Shown: positions 47,075 through 60,931, numbered from the stretch's first letter. The stretch is DNA of 64,000 nt from Liolophura sinensis (GCF_032854445.1 NW_027018176.1:1-64000), one strand, 5' to 3'. Numbers and translations: made by a program. Notes: a model not told the origin generated them from the sequence alone.

Positions 47075-48870
47075 TTCAATGATCATTTATGTCATAATCA
47101 CGTGCCCAGCAACGGCTCTTACTCCATGGAAACCAGGGATATTTGCAATTTTTTAACAGCTGCCGATGCCTGGCCCAATTCCGCATCTTTTGGCACCTTA
47201 TAAATGTGGGTCAGTGTTTAGCTGTACTTTTTACAGCAGACTGTATCAAGTACCTTGTGTTTTTTTATGTACAAATGGTGTGGATTTTCTACACGTAGAT
47301 AAAGACATTGAGATTGTCTTGGACTTAGAAGTAAGACAATGGCTGGGTTAGTTAAATGGGCTTAGCCCAAAGATTTCAGGTCTTCTGGGCTACCGAAGGG
47401 CACATAACTTATAGTCAAAAGTTGAATATAGTAATGACCAGTCGCGATTGTACAGAGTACAGTGTAGCCGATTTCAATTAACAAAAAGACCAGGTAAAAA
47501 TGCAAAAGTGGAAAAACTGTTCCAGTGCTGCTGGTAAGAGGCTAATCCGACGTATTTTGTGACGAGAAATCGAATGGTGCAAACCGCGTTGCTCTCCGAC
47601 CAATACTTTTGGCTGTAGTGACAATTGAATGATCATTTAAGTCATAATCACGTGCCCAGCAACGGCTCTTACTCCATGGAAACCAGGGAAATTTGCAATT
47701 TTTCAACAGCTGCCGATGCCTGGCTCAATTCCGCATCTTTTGGCACCTTACTGAAGTGGGTCAGTGTTCAGTTGTACTTTTTACAGCAGACTGTATCAAG
47801 TACCTTGTGTTTTTCACGTACAAATGGTCTGGTTTTTCTACACGTAGATAAAGACATTGAGATTGTCTTGCACTTAGCAGTAAGGCAATTGCTGGGTGAG
47901 TTAAATGGGCTTTGCCCAAAGATTTCAGGTCTTCTGGGTTACCGAAGGGCACATAACTTATAGTCAAAAGTTGAATATAGTAATGACCAGTCGCGATTGT
48001 ACAGAGTACAGTGTAGCCGATTTCAATTAACAAAAAGACCAGGCAAAAATGCAAAAGTGGAAAAACTGTTCCAGTGCTGCTGATAAGAGGCTAATCCGAC
48101 GTATTTTGTGACGAGAAATCAAATGGTGCAAACCGCGTTGCTCTCCGACCAATACTTTTGGCTGTAGTGACAATTGAATGATTATTTATGTCATAATCAC
48201 GTGCCCAGCAACGGCTCTTACTCCATGGAAACCAGGGAAATTTGCAATTTTTCGACAGCTGCCGATGCCTGGCTCAATTCCGAATCTTTTGGCACCTTAC
48301 TGAAGTGGGTCAGTGTTCAGTTGTACTTTTTACAGCAGACTGTACCAAGTGCCTTGTGTTTTTCACGTACAAATGGTGTGGTTTTTCTACACGTAGATAA
48401 AGACATTGAGATTGTCTTGCACTTAGAAGTAAGGCAATTGCTGGGTGAGTTAAATCGGCTTAGCCCAAAGATTTGACGTCTTCTGGGCTACCGAAGGGCA
48501 CATAACATATGGTAAAAAGTTGAATATAGTAATGACCAGTCGCAATGGTACATAGTACAGTGTAGCCGATTTCAATTAACAAAAAGACCAGGCAAAAATG
48601 CAAAATTAGAAAAACTGTTCCAGTGCTGCTGGTAAGAGGCTAATCCGACGTATTTTGTGACGAGAAATCAAATGGTGCAAACCGCGTTGCTCTCCGACCA
48701 ATACTTTTGCCTGTAGTGACAATTGAATGATCATTTATGTCATAATCACGTGCCCAGCAACGGCTCTTACTCCATGGAAACCAGTTAAATTTGCAATTTT
48801 TCAACTGCTGCCGATGCCTGGCCCAATTCTGCATCTTTTGGCACCTTATAAATGTGGGTCAGTGTTTAGC
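47075..48870. repeat. Right copy of the first 10-unit-shift match
   Basis: This is the clean counterpart of 41,590-43,380. It has the same order of rare alleles, but its units keep near-constant 549-bp spacing. It is followed by a unit with the GTGCCCGACAAC variant (anchor 49,298) that the left copy lacks. The next shared marker set (43,702 versus 49,740) is therefore at an 11-unit shift, which is direct evidence of a one-unit insertion or deletion between the copies. Confidence 0.88.
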
Positions 48871-49399
48871 TGTACTTTTTACAGCAGACTGTATCAAGTA
48901 CCTTGTGTTTTTTTTATGTACAAATGGTGTGGTTTTTCTACACGTAGATAAAGACATTGAGATTGTCTTGGACTTAGAAGTAAGACAATGGCTGGGTTAG
49001 TTAAATGGGCTTAGCCCAAAGATTTCAGGTCTTCTGGGCTACCGAAGGGCACATAACTTATAGTCAAAAGTTGAATATAGTAATGACCAGTCGCGATTGT
49101 ACAGAGTACAGTGTAGCCGATTTCAATTAACAAAAAAACCAGGTAAAAATGCAAAAGTGGAAAAACTGTTCCAGTGCTGCTGTTAAGAGGCTAATCCGAC
49201 GTATTTTGTGACGAGAAATCGAATGGTGCAAACCGCGTTGCTCTCCGACCAATACTTTTGGCTGTAGTGACAATTGAATGATCATTTAATTCATAATCAC
49301 GTGCCCGACAACGGCTCTTACTCCATGGAAACCAGTGAAATTTGCAATTTTTCAACAGCTGCCGATGCCTGGCTCAATTCCGAATCTTTTGGCACCTTA

Positions 49400-52300
49400 C
49401 TGAAGTGGGTCAGTGTTCAGTTGTACTTTTTACAGCAGACTGTATCAAGTACCTTGTGTTTTTCACGTACAAATGGTCTGGTTTTTCTACACGTAGATAA
49501 AGACATTGAGATTGTCTTGCACTTAGAAGTAAGGCAATTGCTGGGTGAGTTAAATGGGCTTAGCCCAAAGATTTCAGGTCTTCTGGGCTACCGAAGGGCA
49601 CATAACTTATAGTCAAAAGTTGAATATAGTAATGACCAGTCGCGATTGTACAGAGTACAGTGTAGCCGATTTCAATTAACAAAAAGACCAGGCAAAAATG
49701 CAAAATTGGAAAAATTGTTCCAGTGCTGCTGGTAAGAGGCTAATCCGACGTATTTTGTGACGAGAAATCGAATGGTGCAAACCGCGTTGCTCTCCGACCA
49801 ATACTTTTGGCTGCAGTGACAATTGAATGATCATTGATGTCAAAATCACGTGCCCAGCAACGGCTCTTACTCCATGGAAACCAGGGAAATTTGCAATTTT
49901 TCAACAGCTGCCGATGCCTGGCCCAATTCCGCATCTTTTGGCACCTTACTGAAGTAGGTCAGTGTTCAGTTGTACTTTTTACAGCAGACTGTATCAAGTA
50001 CCTTGTCTTTTTTATGTACAAATGGTGTGGTTTTTCTACACGTAGATAAAGACATTGAGATTGTCTTGCACTTAGAAGTAAGGCAATTGCTGGGTGAGTT
50101 AAATGGGCTTAGCCCAAAGATTTCAGGTCTTCTGGGCTACCGAAGGGCACATAACTTATAGTCAAAAGTTGAATATAGTAATGACCAGTCGCGATTGTAC
50201 AGAGTACAGTGTAGCCGATTTCAATTAACAAAAAGACCAGGCAAAAATGCAAAAGTGGAAAAAGTGTTCCAGTGCTGCTAGTAAGAGGCTAATCCGACGT
50301 ATTTTGTGACGAGAAATCGAATGGTGCAAACTGCGTTGCTCTCCGACCTTTACTTTTGGCTGTAGCGACAATTCAATGATCATTGATGTCATAATCACGT
50401 GCCCAGCAACGGCTCTTACTCCATGGAAACCAGGGATATTTGCAATTTTTTAACAGCTGCCGATGCCTGGCCCAATTCCGCATCTTTTGGCACCTTATAA
50501 ATGTGGGTCAGTGTTTAGTTGTACTTTTTACAGCAGACTGTATCAAGTACCTTGTGTTTTTTTATGTACAAATGGTGTGGTTTTTCTACACGTAGCTAAA
50601 GACATTGAGATTGTCTTGGACTTAGAAGTAAGACAATTGCTGGGTTAGTTAAATGGGCTTAGCCCAAAGATTTGAGATCTTCTGGGCTACCGAAGGGCAC
50701 ATAACTTATAGTCAAAAGTTGAATATAGTAATGACCAGTCGCGATTGTACAGAGTACAGTGTAGCCGATTTCAATTAACAAAAAACCAGGTAAAAATGCA
50801 AAAGTGGAAAAACTGTTCCAGTGCTGCTGGTAAGAGGCTAATCCGACGTATTTTGTGACGAGAAATCGAATGGTGCAAACCGCGTTGCTCTCCGACCAAT
50901 ACTTTTGGCTGTAGTGACAATTGAATGATCATTTATGTCATAATCACGTGCCCAGCAACGGCTCTTACTCCATGGAAACCAGTTAAATTTGCAATTTTTC
51001 AACTGCTGCCGATGCCTGGCTCAATTCCGAATCTTTTGGCACCTTACTGAAGTGGGTCAGTGTTCAGTTGTACTTTTTACAGCAGACTGTATCAAGTACC
51101 TTGTGTTTTTCACGTACAAATGGTGTGGTTTTTCTACACGTAGATAAAGACATTGAGATTGTCTTGCACTTAGAAATAAGGCAATTTCTGGGTGAGTTAA
51201 ATGGGCTTTGCCCAAAGATTTCAGGTCTTCTGGGCTACCGAAGGGCACATAACTTATAGTCAAAAGTTGAATATAGTAATAACCAGTCGCGATTGTACAG
51301 AATACAGTGTAGCCGGTTTCAATTAACAAAAAGACCAATCAAAAATGCAAAAGTGGAAAAAGTGTTCCAGTGCTGCTGGTAAGAGGCTAATCCGACGTAT
51401 TTTGTGACGAAAAATCGAATGGTGCAAACCGCGTTGCTCTCCGACCAATACTTTTGCCTGTAGTGACAATTGAATGATCATTTATGTCATAATCACGTGC
51501 ACAGCAACGGTTCTTACTGCATGGAAACCGGGGAAATTTGCAATTTTTCAACAGCTGCCGATACCTGGCTCAATTCCGCATCTTTTGGCACCTTATTCAT
51601 GTGGGTCTGTGGTCAGTTGTACTTTTACAGCAGACTGTATCAAGTACCTTGTGTTTTTTATGTACAAATGGTGTGGTTTTACTACACATAGATAAAGACA
51701 TTGAGATTGTCTTGCACTTAGAAGTAAGACAATTGCTGGGTGAGTTAAATGGGCTTAGCCCAAAGATTTGACGCCTTCTGGGCTACCGAAGGGCACATAA
51801 CTTATAGTCAAAAGTTGAATATAGTAATGACTAGTCGCGATGTTACATAGTACAGTGTAGCAGATTTCAATTAACAAAAAGACCAGGCAAAAATGCAAAA
51901 GTGGAAAAACTGTTCCAGTGCTGCTGGTAAGAGGCTAATCCGACGTATTTTGTGACGAGAAATCGAATGGTGCAAACCGCGTTGCTCTCCGACCAATACT
52001 TTTGGCTGTAGTGACAATTGAATGATTATTTATGTCATAATCACGAGCCCAGCAACGGCTCTTACTCCATGGAAACCAGGGAAATTTGCAATTTTTCGAC
52101 TGCTGCCGATGCCTGGCTCAATTCCGAATCTTTTGCCACCTTACTGAAGTGGGTCAGTGTTCAGTTGTACTTTTTACAGCAGACTGTATCAAGTACCTTG
52201 TGTTTTTCACGTACAAATGGTGTGGTTTTTCTACACGTAGATAAAGACATTGAGATTGTCTTGCACTTAGAAATAAGGCAATTGCTGGGTGAGTTAAATG

Positions 52301-55300
52301 GGCTTTGCCCAAAGATTTCAGGTCTTCTGGGCTACCGAAGGGCACATAACTTATAGTCAAAAGTTGAATATAGTAATGACCAGTCGCGATTGTACAGAGT
52401 ACTGTGTAGCCGGTTTCAATTAACAAAAAGACCAGGCAAAAATGCAAAAGTGGAAAAACTGTTCCAGTGCTGCTGGTAAGAGGCTAATCCGACGTATTTT
52501 GTGACGAGAAATCAAATGGTGCAAACCGCGTTGCTCTCCGACCAATACTTTTGCCTGTAGTGACAATTGAATGATCATTTATGTCATAATCACGTGCCCA
52601 GCAACGGCTCTTACTCCATGGAAACCAGTTAAATTTGCAATTTTTCAACTGCTGCCGATGCCTGGCTCAATTCCGAATCTTTTGGCACCTTACTGAAGTG
52701 GGTCAGTGTTCAGTTGTACTTTTTACAGCAGACTGTATCAAGTACCTTGTGTTTTTCACGTACAAATGGTGTGGTTTTTCTACACGTAGATAAAGACATT
52801 GAGATTGTCTTGCACTTAGAAATAAGGCAATTGCTGGGTGAGTTAAATGGGCTTAGCCCAAAGATTTCAGGTCTTCTGGGCTACCGAAGGGCACATAACT
52901 TATAGTCAAAAGTTGAATATAGTAATGACCAGTCGCGATTGTACAGAATACAGTGTAGCCGGTTTCAATTAACAAAAAGACCAGGCAAAAATGCAAAAGT
53001 GGAAAAACTGTTCCAGTGCTGCTGGTAAGAGGCTAATCCGACGTATTTTGTGACGAGAAATCAAATGGTGCAAACCGCGTTGCTCTCCGACCAATACTTT
53101 TGCCTGTAGTGACAATTGAATGATCATTTATGTCATAATCACGTGCCCAGCAACGGCTCTTACTCCATGGAAACCAGTTAAATTTGCAATTTTTCAACTG
53201 CTGCCGATGCCTGGCTCAATTCCGAATCTTTTGGCACCTTACTGAAGTGGGTCAGTGTTCAGTTGTACTTTTTACAGCAGACTGTATCAAGTACCTTGTG
53301 TTTTTCACGTACAAATGGTGTGGTTTTTCTACACGTAGATAAAGACATTGAGATTGTCTTGCACTTAGAAATAAGGCAATTGCTGGGTGAGTTAAATGGG
53401 CTTTGCCCAAAGATTTCAGGTCTTCTGGGCTACCGAAGGGCACATAACTTATAGTCAAAAGTTGAATATAGTAATGACCAGTCGCAATTGTACAGAATAC
53501 AGTGTAGCCGGTTTCAATTAACAAAAAGACCAGGCAAAAATGCAAAAGTGGAAAAAGTGTTCCAGTGCTGCTGGTAAGAGGCTAATCCGACGTATTTTGT
53601 GACGAAAAATCGAATGGTGCAAACCGCGTTGCTCTCCGACCAATACTTTTGCCTGTAGTGACAATTGAATGATCATTTATGTCATAATCACGTGCACAGC
53701 AACGGCTCTTACTCCATGGAAACCGGGGAAATTTGCAATTTTTCAACACCTGCCGATACCTGGCTCAATTCCGCATCTTTTGGCACCTTATTCATGTGGG
53801 TCTGTGGTCAGCTGTACTTTTACAGCAGACTGTATCAAGTACCTTGTGTTTTTTATGTACAAATGGTCTGGTTTTACTACACGTAGATAAAGACATTGAG
53901 ATTGTCTTGCACTTAGAAGTAAGACAATTGCTGGGTGAGTTAAATGGGCTTAGCCCAAAGATTTGACGTCTTCTGGGCTACCGAAGGGCACATAACTTAT
54001 AGTCAAAAGTTGAATATAGTAATGACCAGTAGCGATTGTACAGAGTACAGTGTAGCCGATTTCAATTAACAAAAAGACCAGGTAAAAATGCAAAAGTGGA
54101 AAAACTGTTCCAGTGCTGCTGTTAAGAGGCTAATCCGACGTATTTTGTGACGAGAAATCGAATGGTGCAAACCGCGTTGCTCTCCGACCAATACTTTTGG
54201 CTGTAGTGACAATTGAATGATCATTTATGTCATAATCACGTGCACAGCAACGGCTCTTACTCCATGGAAACCAGGGAAATTTGCAATTTTTCAACAGCTG
54301 CCGATGCCTGGCTCAATTCCGCATCTTTTGGCACCTTACTGAAGTAGGTCAGTGTTCAGTTGTACTTTTTACAGCAGACTGTATCAAGTACCTTGTGTTT
54401 TTTACGTACAAATGGTCTGGTTTTTCTACACGTAGATAAAGACATTGAGATTGTCTTGCTCTTAGAAGTAAGGCAATTGCTGGGTGAGTTAAATGGGCTT
54501 AGCCCAAAGATTTCAGGTCTTCTGGGCTACCGAAGGGCACATAACTTATAGTCAAATGTTGAATATAGTAATGACCAGTCGCGATTGTACAGAGTACAGT
54601 GTAGCCGATTTCAATTAACAAAAAGACCAGGCAAAAATGCAAAAGTGGAAAAACTGTTCCAGTGCTGCTGGTAAGAGGCTAATCCGACGTATTTTGTGAC
54701 GAGAAATCAAATGGTGCAAACCGCGTTGCTCTCCGACCAATACTTTTGGCTGTAGTGACAATTGAATGATTATTTATGTCATAATCACGTGCCCAGCAAC
54801 GGCTCTTACTCCATGGAAACCAGGGAAATTTGCAATTTTTCAACAGCTGCCGATGCCTGGCTCAATTCCGAATCTTTTGGCACCTTACTGAAGTGGGTCA
54901 GTGTTCAGTTGTACTTTTTACAGCAGACTGTATCAAGTACCTTGTGTTTTTCACGTACAAATGGTCTGGTTTTTCTACACGTAGATAAAGACATTGAGAT
55001 TGTCTTGGACTTAGAAGTAAGGCAATTGCTGGGTGAGTTAAATGGGCTTAGCCCAAAGATTTCAGGTCTTCTGGGCTACCGAAGGGCACATAACTTATAG
55101 TCAAAAGTTGAATATAGTAATGACCAGTCGCGATTGTACAGAGTACAGTGTAGCCGATTTCAATTAACAAAAAGACCAGGCAAAAATGCAAAATTGGAAA
55201 AATTGTTCCAGTGCTGCTGGTAAGAGGCTAATCCGACGTATTTTGTGACGAGAAATCGAATGGTGCAAACCGCGTTGCTCTCCGACCAATACTTTTGGCT

Positions 55301-57240
55301 GCAGTGACAATTGAATGATCATTGATGTCAAAATCACGTGCCCAGCAACGGCTCTTACTCCATGGAAACCAGGGAAATTTGCAATTTTTCAACAGCTGCC
55401 GATGCCTGGCCCAATTCCGCATCTTTTGGCACCTTACTGAAGTAGGTCAGTGTTCAGTTGTACTTTTTACAGCAGACTGTATCAAGTACCTTGTGTTTTT
55501 TATGTACAAATGGTGTGGTTTTTCTACACGTAGATAAAGACATTGAGATTGTCTTGCACTTAGAAGTAAGGCAATTGCTGGGTGAGTTAAATGGGCTTAG
55601 CCCAAAGATTTCAGGTCTTCTGGGCTACCGAAGGGCACATAACTTATAGTCAAAAGTTGAATATAGTAATGACCAGTCGCGATTGTACAGAGTACAGTGT
55701 AGCCGATTTCAATTAACAAAAAGACCAGGCAAAAATGGAAAAGTGGAAAAACTGTTCCAGTGCTGCTAGTAAGAGGCTAATCCGACGTATTTTGTGACGA
55801 GAAATCGAATGGTGCAAACTGCGTTGCTCTCCGACCTATACTTTTGGCTGTAGCGACAATTCAATGATCATTGATGTCATAATCACGTGCCCAGCAACGG
55901 CTCTTACTCCATGGAAACCAGGGATATTTGCAATTTTTTAACAGCTGCCGATGCCTGGCCCAATTCCGCATCTTTTGGCACCTTATAAATGTGGGTCAGT
56001 GTTCAGTTGTACTTTTTACAGCAGACTGTATCAAGTACCTTGTGTTTTTTTATGTACAAATGGTGTGGTTTTTCTACACGTAGCTAAAGACATTGAGATT
56101 GTCTTGGACTTAGAAGTAAGACAATGGCTGGGTTAGTTAAATGGGCTTAGCCCAAAGATTTCAGATCTTCTGGGCTACCGAAGGGCACATAACTTATAGT
56201 CAAAAGTTGAATATAGTAATGACCAGTCGCGATTGTACAGAGTACAGTGTAGCCGATTTCAATTAACAAAAAACCAGGTAAAAATGCAAAAGTGGAAAAA
56301 CTGTTCCAGTGCTGCTGGTAAGAGTCCAATCCGACGTATTTTGTGACGAGAAATCGAATGGTGCAAACCGCGTTGCTCTCCGACCAATACTTTTGGCTGT
56401 AGTGACAATTGAATGATCATTCATGTCATAATCACGTGCCCAGCAACGGCTCTTACTCCATGGAAACCAGTTAAATTTGCAATTTTTCAACTGCTGCCGA
56501 TGCCTGGCTCAATTCCGCATCTTTTGGCACCTTACTGAAGTGGGTCAGTGTTCAGTTGTACTTTTTACAGCAGACTGTATCAAGTACCTTGTGTTTTTCA
56601 CGTACAAATGGTGTGGTTTTTCTACACGTAGATAAAGACATTGAGATTGTCTTGCACTTAGAAATAAGGCAATTGCTGGGTGAGTTAAATGGGCTTTGCC
56701 CAAAGATTTCAGGTCTTCTGGGCTACCGAAGGGCACATAACTTATAGTCAAAAGTTAAATATAGTAATGACCAGTCGCGATTGTACAGAATACAGTGTAG
56801 CCGGTTTCAATTAACAAAAAGACCAATCAAAAATGCAAAAGTGGAAAAACTGTTCCAGTGCTGCTGGTAAGAGGCTAATCCGACGTATTTTGTGACGAAA
56901 AATCGAATGGTGCAAACCGCGTTGCTCTCCGACCAATACTTTTGCCTGTAGTGACAATTGAATGATCATTTATGTCATAATCACGTGCACAGCAACGGCT
57001 CTTACTGCATGGAAACCGGGGAAATTTGCAATTTTTCAACAGCTGCCGATACCTGGCTCAATTCCGCATCTTTTGGCACCTTATTCATGTGGGTCTGTGG
57101 TCAGTTGTACTTTTACAGCAGACTGTATCAAGTACCTTGTGTTTTTTATGTACAAATGGTGTGGTTTTACTACACATAGATAAAGACATTGAGATTGTCT
57201 TGCACTTAGAAGTAAGACAATTGCTGGGTGAGTTAAATGG
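49400..57240. repeat. Second 10-unit (5,488 bp) duplication
   Basis: The stretch from about 49,400 to 51,750 matches about 54,888-57,240 at a constant shift of 5,488 bp. Markers are GGCTGCAGTGAC followed by GATGTCAAAATCACG, the CGTAGCTAAAGAC variant (50,590 and 56,078), AAAAAACCAGGTAAAA, CCAGTTAAATTTGC, and TTACTGCATGGAAACCGG. Between the copies are further units of the CCAGTTAAATT and GAAATAAGGC types. The match ends near 51,770, where one copy has GACGCCTTC and the other CAGGTCTTC. Confidence 0.88.
50376..51780. repeat. Three-unit cassette, copy 4
   Basis: A clean copy of the three-unit cassette, 21 units to the right of copy 3. The first unit has TTTAACAGCTGCC in place of TTTATCAGCTGCC. 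The third unit ends in GACGCCTTC instead of GACGTCTTC. Confidence 0.82.
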
Positions 57241-57270
57241 GCTTAGCCCAAAGATTTCAGGTCTTCTGTG
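55864..57270. repeat. Three-unit cassette, copy 5
   Basis: The cassette copy belonging to the second 10-unit duplication. The second unit has GAAATAAGGCAATTGCTGG instead of the TTTCTGG form. The third unit ends in CAGGTCTTCTGTGC and is followed at once by a truncated unit (48-bp deletion near 57,327). Confidence 0.8.
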
Positions 57271-57319
57271 CTACCGAAGGGCACATAACTTATAGTCAAA
57301 TGTTGAATATAGTAATGAC

Positions 57320-57336
57320 CAGTCGCGAAAAAATGC
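57320..57336. other. 48-bp deletion giving a 500-bp unit
   Basis: The sequence CAGTCGCGA joins directly to AAAAATGCAAAAG, removing the TGTACAGAGTACA hairpin, the GCCGATTTCAATTAAC block and the A-run before it (about 48 bp). The anchor interval is 500 bp (56,982 to 57,482). Surrounding units are clean, so this is likely a genuine deletion, probably mediated by a single shared A at the junction. Confidence 0.88.
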
Positions 57337-58440
57337 AAAAGTGGAAAAACTGTTCCAGTGCTGCTAGTAAGAGGCTAATCCGACGTATTTTGTGACGAGA
57401 AATCGAAAGGTGCAAACCGCGTTGCTCTCCGACCAATACTTTTGGCTGTAGCGACAATTCAATGATCATTGATGTCATAATCACGTGCCCAGCAACGGCT
57501 CTTACTCCATGGAAACCATGGATATTTGCAATTTTTTAACAGCTGCCGATGCCTGGCTCAATTCCGCATCTTTAGGCACCTTATAAATGTGGGTCAGTGT
57601 TTAGTTGTAATTTTTACAGCAGACTGTATCAAGTACCTTGTGGTTTTCACGTACAAATGGTGTGGTTTTTCTACACGTAGATAAAGACATTGAGATTGTA
57701 TTGGACTTAGAAGTAAGACAATTGCTGGGTGAGTTAAATGGGCTTGGCCCAAAGATTTCAGGTTTTCTGGGCTACCGAAGGGCACATAACTTATAGTCAA
57801 AAGTTGAATATAGTAATGACCAGTCGCGATTGTACAGAGTACAGTGTAGCCGGTTTCAATTAACAAAAAGACCAGGCAAAAATGCAAAAGTGGAAAAACT
57901 GTTCCAGTGCTGCTGGTAAGAGGCTAATCCGACGTAATTTGTGACGACAAATCGAATGGTGCAAACCGCGTTGCTCTCCGACCAATACTTTTGGCCGTAG
58001 TGACAATTGAATGATCATTTATGTCATAATCACGTGCCCAGCAACGGCTCTTACTCCATGGAAACCAGGGATATTTGCAATTTTTTAACAGCTGCCGATG
58101 CCTGGCCCAATTCCGCATCTTTTGGCACCTTACTGAAGTGGGTCAGTGTTCAGTTGTACTTTTTACAGCAGACTGTATCAAGTACCTTGTGTCTTTTATG
58201 TACAAATGGTCTGGTTTTTCTACACGTAGATAAAGACATTGAGATTGTCTTGGACTTAGAAGTAAGGCAATTGCTGGGTGAGTTAAATGGGCTTAGCCCA
58301 AAGATTTGACGTCTTCTGGGCTACCGAAGGGCACATAACTTATAGTCAAAAGTTGAATATAGTAATGACCAGTCGGGATTGTACAGAGTACAGTGTAGCC
58401 GGTTTTAATTAACAAAAAGACCAGGCAAAAATACAAAAGT

Positions 58441-60650
58441 GGAAAAACTGTTCCAGTGCTACTAGTAAAAGGCTAATCCGACGTATTTTGTGACGAAAAA
58501 TCGAATGGTGCAAACCGCGTTGCTCTCCGACCAATACTTTTGGCTGTAGCGACAATTTAATGATCATTGATGTCATAATCACGTGCCCAGCAACGGCTCT
58601 TACTCCATGGAAACCAGGGATATTTGCAATTTTTTAACAGATTCCGATGCCTGGCCCAATTCCGCATCTTTTGGCACATTATAAATGTGGGTGAGTGTTT
58701 AGTTGTACCTTTTACAGCAGACTGTATCAAGTACCTTGTGTTTTTTATGTACAAATGGTGTGGTTTTTCTACACGTAGATAAAGACATTGAGATTGTCTT
58801 GGACTTAGAAGTAAGACAATTGCTGGGTGAGTTAAATGGGCTTAGCCCAAAGATTTGACGTCTTCTGGGCTACCGAAGGGCACATAACTTATAGTCAAAA
58901 GTTGAATATAGTAATGACCAGTCGCGATTGTACAGAGTACAGTGTAGCCGGTTTCAATTAACAAAAAGACCAGGCAAAAATGCAAAATTGGAAAAACTGC
59001 TCCAGTGCTACTAGTAAGAGGCTAATCCGACGTATTTTGTGACGAGAAATCGAATGGTGCAAACCGCGTTGCTCTCCGACCAATACTTTTGCCTGTAGTG
59101 ACAATTGAATGATCATTGATGTTATAATCACGTGCACAGCAACGGCTCTTACTCCATGGAAACCATTGATATTTGCAATTTTTCAACAGCTGCGGATGCC
59201 TGGCTCAATTCCGCATCTTTTGGCACCTTACTGAAGTGGGTCAGTGTTCAGTTGTACTTTTTACAGCAGACTGTATCAAGTACCTTGTGTTTTTCACGTA
59301 CAAATGGTGTGGTTTTTCTACACGTAGATAAAGACATTGAGATTGTCTTGGACTTAGAAGTAAGACAACTGCTGGGTGAGTTAAATGGGCTTGGCCCAAA
59401 GATTTCAGGTCTTCTGGGCTACCGAAGGGCACATAACTTATAGTCAAAAGTTGAATATAGTAATGACTAGTCGCGATTGTACAGAGGAAAGTGTAGCCGA
59501 TTTCAATTAACAAAAAGACCAGGTAAAAATGCAAAAGTGGAAAAACTGTTCCAGTGCTACTAGTAAAAGGCTAATCCGACGTATTTTGTGACGAAAAATC
59601 GAATGGTGCAAACCGCGTTGCTCTCCGACCAATACTTTTGGCTGTAGCGACAATTTAATGATCATTGATGTCATAATCACGTGCCCAGCAACGGCTCTTA
59701 CTCCATGGAAACCAGGGATATTTGCAATTTTTTAACAGATTCCGATGCCTGGCCCAATTCCGCATCTTTTGGCACATTATAAATGTGGGTGAGTGTTTAG
59801 TTGTACCTTTTACAGCAGACTGTATCAAGTACCTTGTGTTTTTTATGTACAAATGGTGTGTTTTTTCTACACGTAGATAAAGACATTGAGATTGTCTTGG
59901 ACTTAGAAGTAAGACAATTGCTGGGTGAGTTAAATGGGCTTAGCCCAAAGATTTGACGTCTTCTGGGCTACCGAAGGGCACATAACTTATAGTCAAAAGT
60001 TGAATATAGTAATGACCAGTCGCGATTGTACAGAGTACAGTGTAGCCGGTTTCAATTAACAAAAAGACCAGGCAAAAATGCAAAATTGGAAAAACTGCTC
60101 CAGTGCTACTAGTAAGAGGCTAATCCGACGTATTTTGTGACGAGAAATCGAATGGTGCAAACCGCGTTGCTCTCCGACCAATACTTTTGCCTGTAGTGAC
60201 AATTGAATGATCATTGATGTTATAATCACGTGCACAGACAACGGCTCTTACTCCATGGAAACCATTGATATTTGCAATTTTTCAACAGCTGCGGATGCCT
60301 GGCTCAATTCCGCATCCTTTTGGCACCTTACTGAAGTGGGTCAGTGTTCAGTTGTACTTTTTACAGCAGACTGTATCAAGTACCTTGTGTTTTTCACGTA
60401 CAAATGGTGTGGTTTTTCTACACGTAGATAAAGACATTGAGATTGTCTTGGACTTAGAAGTAAGACAACTGCTGGGTGAGTTAAATGGGCTTGGCCAAAG
60501 ATTTCAGGTCTTCTGGGCTACCGAAGGGCACATAACTTATAGTCAAAAGTTGAATATAGTAATGACTAGTCGCGATTGTACAGAGGAAAGTGTAGCCGAT
60601 TTCAATTAACAAAAAGACCAGGTAAAAATGCAAAAGTGGAAAAACTGTTC
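58441..60650. repeat. Two-unit (about 1,098 bp) tandem duplication near right end
   Basis: The dimer at about 58,441-59,550 is repeated at about 59,539-60,650. Markers are CTACTAGTAAAAGG, GACAATTTAATGATC, TAACAGATTCCGATG, GGCACATTATAAATG, GTACCTTTTACAG, AACTGCTCCAGTGC, GATGTTATAATCACG, ACCATTGATATTTGC, CAGCTGCGGATGCC and AGAGGAAAGTG. The second copy has a handful of one-base changes (extra A near 60,238, extra C near 60,317, missing C near 60,497). The near-identity of two otherwise distinctive units marks this as one of the most recent duplications in the window. Confidence 0.88.
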
Positions 60651-60901
60651 CAGTGCTGCTGGTAAGAGTCTAATCCGACGTATCTTGTGACGAGAAATCG
60701 AATGGTGCAAACCGCGTTGCTCTCCTACCAATACTTTTGGCTGTTGTGACAATTGAATGATCATTTATGTCATAATCACGTGCCCAGCAACGGCTCTTAC
60801 TGCATGGAAACCAGGGAAATTTGCAATTTTTCAACAGCTGCCGATGCCTGGCTCAATTCCGCATCTTTTGGCACCTTATTCATGTGGGTCTGTGGTCAGT
60901 T

Positions 60902-60931
60902 GTACTTTATACAGCAGACTGTATCAAGTAC
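60902..60931. other. Strengthened nested inverted repeat, variant copy 1
   Basis: Here the run reads GTACTTTATACAG, so the inner arms become ATACAG and CTGTAT (6 bp). The whole element is then a 13-position stem with a single T/C mismatch and a four-base loop. The variant occurs only in three units near the right end. Confidence 0.78.

Larger units (their letters stand above)
42711..56982. repeat. Highly regular stretch of the array
   Basis: Between anchors 42,711 and 56,982, 26 intervals average 548.9 bp and nearly all equal 549. The exceptions have visible causes, such as the 4-bp deletion giving 545 bp and the longer T run giving 551 bp. Private indels are almost absent. This is the best stretch from which to derive a consensus unit and to judge true higher-order structure. 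Confidence 0.85.
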
